Source of the DNA: Neolewinella persica DSM 23188
Lineage (GTDB): Bacteria > Bacteroidota > Bacteroidia > Chitinophagales > Saprospiraceae
Assembly (NCBI RefSeq): GCF_000373105.1
Contig: NZ_KB890436.1
Coordinates: forward strand, 215,044 to 265,897
Direction of reading: 5' to 3'
DNA: 50,854 nt
In this document: positions 8,355 through 14,495 of the stretch, piece after piece
Layout: each line of letters opens with the position of its first letter
Numbering within the stretch: position 1 is the stretch's first letter
The notes under the pieces: generated by a model
What the model saw: the letters and a program-made list of their open reading frames with translations, nothing else
Database searches by the model: none
Told to the model about the DNA's origin: nothing
Made by a program: the position numbers and the translations under genes

Positions 8355-8442
8355 CCTGATACCTGATACCTGATACCTGATACCTGATACCTGATACCTG
8401 ATACCTGATACCTGATACCTGATACCTGATACCTGATACCTG
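8355..8442 (+). repeat. Perfect tandem heptad array, 12 x CCTGATA
   Basis: Twelve uninterrupted CCTGATA units from 8355 to 8438 and a partial thirteenth. It shares its leader with the arrays at 92 and 2616, but the last three bases of the unit differ. It lies about 95 bp before the histidine kinase gene. Confidence 0.97.
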
Positions 8443-8474
8443 TATGAATTCATAGAGTAAACCAATACCCCCGC

Positions 8475-8513
8475 TTTCGGGTAGGTTAACCCGAAAAAAA
8501 AAGCTAACTTTTG
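8475..8513 (+). promoter_or_regulatory. Palindromic site and promoter of the kinase-regulator pair
   Basis: TTTCGGGT (8475-8482) and ACCCGAAA (8489-8496) form a perfect 8-bp inverted repeat with a 6-bp spacer, just upstream of TAACTTTTG (8505-8513), a -7-like element. It could be an operator covering the -33 region or a small hairpin. No regulator can be assigned. Confidence 0.45.
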
Positions 8514-8536
8514 CTTTTACTTAGAGCTAAAATGCC

Positions 8537-10477
8537 ATGCGTCTATCATGTTTCTTCCTGATTTGCCTTTTAGGCTGCTTGTCGCCTCAAGGAATGGTGT
8601 TCGGGCAAGCTGACAGCTTAAGGATGGTAGTGGCCAACCCACCGAATGATACGGCGGACTTGGCGGCACTGTATGCCTTGGTCCGCGTTAACCTACGCAA
8701 AGCTCCTGCTGCTTCGATGCAAAATGCCCGGGACCTTGCCCGCCTTGCCAGGGCAAGAGAGAAAACTCACTGGGCGGCCCTTGGCTATCGGACCGTAGGG
8801 ACCTTACATTGGTTGAACAATACACCGGACTCTTCCAGGTATTACAATGAACTTGCCCTGAAAGCCCTGGGTGACCCTGCCAACGATCCGCGCGTTGGGG
8901 TTGGCATTTTGGTGAACCTGGGCAGCTACTACACACTACACGAAAAATATGATGAGGCCGCCGGCTATTTTTCCGGAGCATATGAACTGGCTATCGAGAG
9001 TGGCTACGACCGGGACCTTCCCAAAATTCTGAACAACCTCGGTGTGCTGTTTAAGCGGCTCGGCAGAAACCGCTCTGCCCTGCGGACCTACGAAAAAGCC
9101 TTACGTCTCAAAGAACAGGAAGCAGACACCATCGGAGTCGCTAATACCTTACTCAACCTGGGGAGGCTTCGCCTGGAGTTAGACCAAGTGGAAGCGGCGT
9201 TGACAGATTTTGAGCGGGCGTCAGCGCTTTACCGGGCCGTTGGTCGGGAAGGGGAGGTCGCTGGCGTGGAGTTAAGCCGGGGAGTGGCGTATTATGATCG
9301 TGATGAATTTGACCTGGCCGAAAGAACCATAAAGGCCGCTATGGCCTTGCCCGAAGTAGAGATGGAAGATTACGTCAGGGCGAATGCGCTCCTGGTCCTG
9401 GCCGATTTGGCCAGAAGGAAGGAAGACGCTACAGCATCCCTAGCCTACCTCCGGGAAGGTTACCCGCTGGCCAAAGCTTCAGAGATCAGCAGTTTACTGA
9501 CAAATTACGAACGCTCCTTTGGACATACCTACCGCCTACTGGACCGGGAAAAAGAGGCCTCTGCACACTTTGCGGTATTTGCACAGTCCATTGACGGAGT
9601 ACATGAGAAGCAGAAGTTGGATGTTTACCAGGAAACCGTCAATGAATTTCAGGCCCAGCTGCGGGAGGCGGAGATTGAGCGGCAGGAATTGACCATTGCC
9701 CGGCAACGACAACGGCAACAACTGATGGGACTTGGACTGGCTTGCCTGGGCTTGCTGGCAACGGGTATTTGGTTGCTCCTGCGTTCGCGCCTGAACGTAC
9801 AGAGGAGTGAAGCGCTACGCCTGGAATCTGAAAGAAAAGCAGAAGTAGATGCGCTCAACCGGCAAGCCGAATTGAATGGCCTGCGATCAATGATTGAAGG
9901 GCAGGAGGTGGAACGTAAACGCGTAGCTAAAGACCTGCACGACGGCCTGGGTGGGCTCCTGGCTACGGTAAAAGCCCGTCTGTCTATGGAAGCTCCAACG
10001 GCCGCCGCTGCTAATCAGTTGATCGACCGGGCCTGTACGGAAGTACGCCGTATCGCCCACAACATGATGCCCCAAACCCTGGCCCTTTCCGGTCTTTCCG
10101 GTTCAGTCCGGGACATTGTCGCCCAATTGAACCAACGTGGCATCGACACTGAACTGGAGATCATCGGCCAGCCTGATCTGCGCCTTAATGAAGATGGCCA
10201 GGCCATGCTGCTGCGCATCCTGCAGGAACTTACCCATAACGTGGTAAAACACGCGGGGGCCGAAAAGCTTTTCATCCAGTTACTCGATCAGCCGAACCAG
10301 TTGTTACTCACCGTTGAAGACGACGGGAAGGGCTTTAATGCCGACTACGTCCGCTCGGCGAAAAAGGGCATCGGCCTGGAAAATATAGACAGTCGGGTAG
10401 CCTATTTGCGCGGCGATATTCAGTACGACAGTAGTCCGGGCCACGGTACCACGGTTACCTTAACTTTACCACTATGA
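8537..10477 (+). CDS. TPR-containing sensor histidine kinase (NarX/DegS type)
   Basis: A membrane kinase that would sense an extracytoplasmic signal and phosphorylate the regulator encoded next. It has 646 residues: a signal peptide (to about residue 24), tetratricopeptide repeats at about 40-340 (for example LNNLGVLFKRLGRNRSALRTYEKAL), a coiled coil at about 355-390, one TM segment at about 395-413, and a HisKA_3 domain with phospho-acceptor His468 in KDLHDGLGG. The HATPase domain follows, with LTHNVVKHA, VEDDGKGF and GIGLENI. This periplasmic-TPR architecture is frequent in Bacteroidota. The ATG overlaps no other gene; the 3' end overlaps the regulator by 4 bp (ATGA), so the two are translationally coupled. 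Confidence 0.95.
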   Translation: MRLSCFFLICLLGCLSPQGMVFGQADSLRMVVANPPNDTADLAALYALVRVNLRKAPAASMQNARDLARLARAREKTHWAALGYRTVGTLHWLNNTPDSSRYYNELALKALGDPANDPRVGVGILVNLGSYYTLHEKYDEAAGYFSGAYELAIESGYDRDLPKILNNLGVLFKRLGRNRSALRTYEKALRLKEQEADTIGVANTLLNLGRLRLELDQVEAALTDFERASALYRAVGREGEVAGVELSRGVAYYDRDEFDLAERTIKAAMALPEVEMEDYVRANALLVLADLARRKEDATASLAYLREGYPLAKASEISSLLTNYERSFGHTYRLLDREKEASAHFAVFAQSIDGVHEKQKLDVYQETVNEFQAQLREAEIERQELTIARQRQRQQLMGLGLACLGLLATGIWLLLRSRLNVQRSEALRLESERKAEVDALNRQAELNGLRSMIEGQEVERKRVAKDLHDGLGGLLATVKARLSMEAPTAAAANQLIDRACTEVRRIAHNMMPQTLALSGLSGSVRDIVAQLNQRGIDTELEIIGQPDLRLNEDGQAMLLRILQELTHNVVKHAGAEKLFIQLLDQPNQLLLTVEDDGKGFNADYVRSAKKGIGLENIDSRVAYLRGDIQYDSSPGHGTTVTLTLPL

Positions 10478-11121
10478 CCCACCTAGCCATCGTTGACGAC
10501 CACTCCATCGTACTCCAGGGACTAGAGCTAATGCTTCGAGATGCTCCAGACCTGACGCTCGCGGGTTTATACCAAAACGGAGATCAACTGCTTTCAGCGC
10601 TTCAGCAAGGCGAAACCATTAACACCATACTAATGGATATCCACATGCCCAGCATTAACGGTGTGGAACTGTGTAAAATGGTGAAGCGGGATTACCCCTC
10701 GGTGGCAGTAATTGGCCTTTCTATGGTAAGTGAAATGAGTCTGGTGCGGCTCATGATCAAAAACGGGGCGAGTGGTTACCTGCACAAAAATGCCGGTAAA
10801 GATGAGGTGCTGAAGGCGCTGGAGAAAGTGCGTCGAGGAAAGCGATATTTCAGCGAGGAGATCAATGACATGCTGATTGAAGGAAAGAGCCGGGGAGAAA
10901 AAACCGTGCGAAAAAGCCCATTCCCACGGTTGAGCCGACGAGAGAAAGAGGTGCTGGGGTTGATTGTGGATGAGCATACCACCCAGGAGATTGCCGATAA
11001 ATTGTTTATCAGTTTTGGCACCGTAGAGACGCATCGACGGAATATTCTATCCAAGCTTGGTGCACGAAATACCGCGGGGTTAGTCCGGATTGCCCTGGAA
11101 TATAGGCTGCTGGAAGATTAG
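10474..11121 (+). CDS. NarL/LuxR-family response regulator
   Basis: A DNA-binding regulator of 215 residues. The receiver domain (1-120) has the acidic pair in VDDHS, phospho-acceptor Asp55 in ILMDIHMPS, the Ser/Thr position in GLSM, and the conserved Lys in HKNAGKDE. The LuxR-type helix-turn-helix (about 148-212) has LSRREKEVLGLI, TTQEIADKLFIS and TVETHRRNILSKL. It starts at the ATGA overlap with the kinase gene, so the two form one operon and surely one signalling pair. Targets cannot be read from the sequence; the palindrome at 8475 is a possible autoregulatory site. Confidence 0.96.
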   Translation: MTHLAIVDDHSIVLQGLELMLRDAPDLTLAGLYQNGDQLLSALQQGETINTILMDIHMPSINGVELCKMVKRDYPSVAVIGLSMVSEMSLVRLMIKNGASGYLHKNAGKDEVLKALEKVRRGKRYFSEEINDMLIEGKSRGEKTVRKSPFPRLSRREKEVLGLIVDEHTTQEIADKLFISFGTVETHRRNILSKLGARNTAGLVRIALEYRLLED

Positions 11122-11149
11122 CCTTCGGATTAGTACCCAAAGGGCTTAT

Positions 11150-12664
11150 TCAAACTATGGTGAGAAGAGCGTCAACTATTGTTACGCCAACCAAAATTGC
11201 GATAAAATTAACCAGGTCGTTCGTTGCCCAGCTAAAGCCACTGGCGAGTTCGGTATTGGGTCCGGGAGTATCGGACAGGGCTCCGGTTTTAAGGTCGCGG
11301 TATTTTGCCTGAAACAGGGAGCCGATGACGCTGTCAATCAACATACCCAAAAAACCGCCGGCAACGATTATCCCTAGAAGATTGGGGTTTTGGTAAGGGA
11401 TCACCCAAAAGCAACTGATCACGATGAAGCAACTACCTAAGAATCCTGCTAAGGTCCCTGGCCAGCTTATGCCTCCACTCAACCCTGGGGAGACTTTGCG
11501 CCATTTAATCAGGTCATAAGTCGGCCACTTGAAATACTGGCCGATTTCGGAGGACCAGGTATCGGCTGTGGCGATGGCCATGGCAGTGATAAGCCAAACT
11601 TCGGTGGTCGGCATTATGAGATACAAAAGGTCTTCCGAAGGCCAGGAAAACATAGCCAGGTATCCAAAATACCCCCCATTTGCCAAGACCTGTGTGGCAT
11701 CCCGTGGTAACTTCTGCTTAGCATCTCCGGCAGCCGTGGTTGCCGGGAACAGCCGGCCGATGAGGGAACTGGAGAAAAGGAATAAAAAAAGTGGTAATAG
11801 CCAAAGAAAAGAATGGCTGCCGATGACGACTGCAATACCAAGCAAAGATGCCGTCAGTGCGCCACCTGCCGTCAGGCTCCCCCTGCTCACCATCCACCAC
11901 GAAAACAGGGCGCCCCCGAGAATCAGGGGTAATAGCAGGGCGTACTGTCCGGCATCTACGCCCAGCCACAGCCAGGCGGTCAGAAGAGGAACGATCAGGT
12001 TGTCGAGTCCTTTAGAGCCCAGGCTTTCTCCGGTAGCCAGAATTACCGCCATTCCAAGAATCCCCGGCCAGCCGATGAGCTGGACAACGGAAAAATAATC
12101 ATGCGCATCCTCAGGAGCTACGGAGAATTGGACGGGAAGGAAAAAAAGAAGGGACAGCAGCAGGAAGCTCCCCGCAAAAGCGAGGCTACCGATCAGCGAC
12201 TTTTCATCACCCGTTAAATTGTAAGTCTTACGGGCGCAAAGCTTTCCGACAATTGTCGCTGCTGGATCACATAAAGCCAACACCCACATCGAAAAAGCAA
12301 TTACTGGCCGAGGAGTCGGACTGATAAGCAGGACCAGGAAGGCCAGGGGAAACCAGATGATTCCCCACGCTCTCCTGCCGGACTCCTCCCGCATGAGTTG
12401 ATTGGTCAAAATCAGTACCAGTAGCAGTACTTCAGCACCGGCCACAATCCAGGTAAGCAGCTCCCGGTCAATGTGAAAGGTGGCGACTGCGCAGGCACCT
12501 ACCGCAATGATGTGTAAGATCTTTCGGGTTTGCCAATAGGGGAGCCAATCCTGTCGGGCGGCTAATTCGGTAATCAGCGTCGTGATGAGGACAATGGAGA
12601 CTAGAATTAAATGCACGGCGGCAAGATAGGACATGGAAACGTTTACCATTGGCAATGGCCGCAT
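11150..12664 (-). CDS. Membrane fusion: phytol-kinase-like + DUF92 (phytyl-phosphate-kinase-like)
   Basis: A 504-residue polytopic membrane protein of two parts. The N-terminal half (about 20-220) resembles the CTP-dependent phytol/dolichol kinase and CDP-diglyceride synthetase group, with RKILHIIAVGACA, ALCDPAATIVGKL and EKSLIGSLAFAGS. The C-terminal half (about 245-504) is a DUF92 domain with GALTASLLG, ATADTWSSEIGQ, GGISWPGTLAGFLGS, GMLIDSVIGS and NDLVNFI. In plants, VTE5 (phytol kinase) and VTE6 (a DUF92 phytyl-phosphate kinase) act in sequence to salvage phytol, so the fusion may convert a prenol to its diphosphate. The start at 12664 is chosen because AGGAGG lies 6 bp upstream, a rare Shine-Dalgarno here. 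It is convergent with the regulator gene (28-bp gap). Confidence 0.85.
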   Translation of the reverse strand: MRPLPMVNVSMSYLAAVHLILVSIVLITTLITELAARQDWLPYWQTRKILHIIAVGACAVATFHIDRELLTWIVAGAEVLLLVLILTNQLMREESGRRAWGIIWFPLAFLVLLISPTPRPVIAFSMWVLALCDPAATIVGKLCARKTYNLTGDEKSLIGSLAFAGSFLLLSLLFFLPVQFSVAPEDAHDYFSVVQLIGWPGILGMAVILATGESLGSKGLDNLIVPLLTAWLWLGVDAGQYALLLPLILGGALFSWWMVSRGSLTAGGALTASLLGIAVVIGSHSFLWLLPLFLFLFSSSLIGRLFPATTAAGDAKQKLPRDATQVLANGGYFGYLAMFSWPSEDLLYLIMPTTEVWLITAMAIATADTWSSEIGQYFKWPTYDLIKWRKVSPGLSGGISWPGTLAGFLGSCFIVISCFWVIPYQNPNLLGIIVAGGFLGMLIDSVIGSLFQAKYRDLKTGALSDTPGPNTELASGFSWATNDLVNFIAILVGVTIVDALLTIV

Positions 12665-12721
12665 TTTGTCCTCCTGTCTTTAACCACTCATACCTTAACT
12701 TACCTCCCTGAATTATTTACT

Positions 12722-13390
12722 ATGCGCTTCCTATTCTTACTCCTGTTACTTGGAACCCTCCAGGCCCACGCTCAGAATGCCGATGATCCCGCGCGCTGGG
12801 AGTCCACCATTCAGCAATTTGAAATGGCGGACAAAAAGGAAGCGCCGGTTACTGATGCCATCTTATTTGTCGGTAGTTCCTCCATCGTTAAGTGGGACAC
12901 TATGGCAGAAGATTTGGCCGGTCACGCAACCATAAACCGGGGATTTGGCGGGTCGACTTTTCATGACCTCATTTACTACGCCGATCGCGTTATCTATCCT
13001 TATCAGCCCAAAGTGGTTTTCGTGTACGAGGGGGATAACGATATTTTCGCCGGAGATACGCCTGAAGAAGTACTCAAGTCGGCTAAGAAACTTAGGAAAA
13101 TGATCGCTAAAAACCTGGGGAAAGATGTTCCGGTGGTCTTTATCTCCCCTAAGCCCAGCGTCGCACGCTGGGAGCTGAAGGCAGAATATGAAGTTACCAA
13201 TGCTTTGCTTCGGTCCTTTACGGAAAGTAAGAAAAGCACCTATTTTGTTGATGTCTGGACACCGGCTTTACAGCAAAACGGAGCGGTAAGGGACGACATT
13301 TTTGTTGGTGACAACCTTCACCTCAACGCCGCCGGCTACGATATCTGGGAGGCTGCGATCAAGCCGGTGGTGGAGCGGCTAGAGGATTAG
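12722..13390 (+). CDS. Exported SGNH/GDSL-family hydrolase
   Basis: A 222-residue secreted esterase/lipase-like enzyme of the SGNH fold; the substrate is unknown (acyl or acetyl esters of sugars are common). A signal peptide spans residues 1-18 (cleavage after AHAQ). The blocks are ILFVGSSSIVKW (residues 47-58, nucleophile probably Ser53), NRGFGGST (Gly of the oxyanion hole), YEGDNDI (Asn block) and DNLHLNAAGY with the catalytic Asp/His pair. The start is the ATG at 12722 because the signal peptide begins there. It is divergent from the membrane fusion gene, 57 bp apart, and followed by a hairpin element. Confidence 0.9.
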   Translation: MRFLFLLLLLGTLQAHAQNADDPARWESTIQQFEMADKKEAPVTDAILFVGSSSIVKWDTMAEDLAGHATINRGFGGSTFHDLIYYADRVIYPYQPKVVFVYEGDNDIFAGDTPEEVLKSAKKLRKMIAKNLGKDVPVVFISPKPSVARWELKAEYEVTNALLRSFTESKKSTYFVDVWTPALQQNGAVRDDIFVGDNLHLNAAGYDIWEAAIKPVVERLED

Positions 13391-13548
13391 TTTGTAGTTC
13401 ATAGTCTAGTAGTTCATAGTGCTGCCGCAAAGCGATGCTCGCTATCGCTCGTGGCATTATTGCTTGGATTAAATCGCCTACGGGCGTAGGGAGCAGAAAT
13501 CAGCGGCAGCAACTACGAACTACCGACTGTGAAGGCGCTGTGCACCGG
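13391..13548. repeat. Inverted repeat with 7/8-bp units after the SGNH gene
   Basis: The left arm has TAGTTTG, TAGTTCA, TAGTCTAG, TAGTTCA, TAGT and gctgccgc; the right arm (13503-13530) has the complement gcggcagc, AACTACGAACTACCGACT. The middle contains cgatgctcgctatcgctcg, a degenerate GAGCAAGCG-type string. It lies between convergent genes. Confidence 0.6.
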
Positions 13549-14235
13549 CTACTTCTTCGCAATAAGCTTTTGCTCATTATTAGAGTCATAGATGCAGTAA
13601 GCATCGTACTTGGTCCGATCGGTTTCGGCCCAGATGTCTTTACCGATGTCGCAGACCTTGATCATCTCGTCGTAAAGAATATTACCGATATCGATGCGGT
13701 TTTCGACGGCAATGTCGCGGTCCGCGACCTTGTCTTGCTGCACGTTCATGGCCAGTTCGAATTTCTGACAGGCATCGGCCAGTTTTTTCAGGTGGCTTTC
13801 ATTGAGGCCGGTGTCTGACAGGAAGTCCCACTGGGCGCGGGCAACGCGGATGACGCGGCGGCCGCAGAAGAGGAGCTGGGCGTCGGTCATGTCACCGATT
13901 TTGGCGGTGCCAAACTTACGGTAGCGACCGGTCCGGTTACTAAAAACCATGCGCACGCGGGTCATGATACTGCGGATGGCGTGCCTGACTTTTTCGGAGG
14001 CCTCGTACTTCTTGTCGGTCACCACCATCTGATCCCCGAGTAGCTCATCATCATCGGGAACGGACATGAATTTCTGGCACCGGTCGTGAAAGCCCTTCAG
14101 ACGTCGCCCGTCATATTCGTAGCCATTGAATTTAGCCAGGTCGCGTTTGGCCAGCCGGATGGCGTCCATACACATTTGGTAAAGATCAGCATCAGGAAAA
14201 TTGTACTTGCGGTTAACCTTTTGTTTCTTCTTCAT
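13549..14235 (-). CDS. Unrecognised conserved-looking cytoplasmic protein
   Basis: I do not recognise this 228-residue protein. It is basic and mostly helical, with no signal peptide or membrane segment. Notable segments are MDAIRLAKRDLAKFNGYEYD near the N-terminus, then FHDRCQKFMSVPDDDELLG, HAIRSIMTRVRMVFSN, and near the end DRDIAVENRIDIGNILYDE. A pair of similar motifs, HDRCQKF and ADACQKFEL, hints at an internal duplication of two helical halves. The start is the ATG at 14235, where the protein becomes hydrophilic and coding-like (MKKKQKVNRKYNF). The codon use matches its neighbours. It is flanked by repeat elements on both sides. Confidence 0.75.
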   Translation of the reverse strand: MKKKQKVNRKYNFPDADLYQMCMDAIRLAKRDLAKFNGYEYDGRRLKGFHDRCQKFMSVPDDDELLGDQMVVTDKKYEASEKVRHAIRSIMTRVRMVFSNRTGRYRKFGTAKIGDMTDAQLLFCGRRVIRVARAQWDFLSDTGLNESHLKKLADACQKFELAMNVQQDKVADRDIAVENRIDIGNILYDEMIKVCDIGKDIWAETDRTKYDAYCIYDSNNEQKLIAKK

Positions 14236-14301
14236 GGCCGGTAAGTGGAGAGGTAGACAAATGTAGGTGTTTTTGACTAATAACACAAATTGTGTGCATT
14301 G

Positions 14302-14417
14302 GGCGGGGCCGCAGGTGCAAGCGTAAGGGGTAAAAGGAGCAAAGGAAAAAAGGGCGGTAATCCCCTGGCCCTTTCCCCTGCTCCTTTCCGCCTTGATTTT
14401 GCACCTGCGGCCCCGCC
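14302..14417. repeat. Inverted pair of the 18-bp motif (cassette 2)
   Basis: GGCGGGGCCGCAGGTGCA (14302-14319) and its exact reverse complement (14400-14417) flank 80 bp. The inner part is also self-complementary (gtaaggggtaaaaggagcaaagg against cctttcccctgctcctttcc). It has the same plan as 5591-5688 with unrelated inner sequence. Confidence 0.93.
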
Positions 14418-14495
14418 TACCCGAATACCTGAATGTGCCCGGCCCGACAATTGGAAAGCTCTGTCTTAAAGTATCTTAGCCGCAAAGCCCCCGGA

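Noticed and set aside
92..8442. Heptad arrays as CRISPR arrays
   Set aside because: The units are 7 bp and directly adjacent with no spacers, and there is no cas gene in the window.
13433..13818. Plus-strand open frame opposite the unrecognised protein gene
   Set aside because: The minus-strand frame is longer and has balanced amino-acid use. The plus frame begins in a hairpin repeat.
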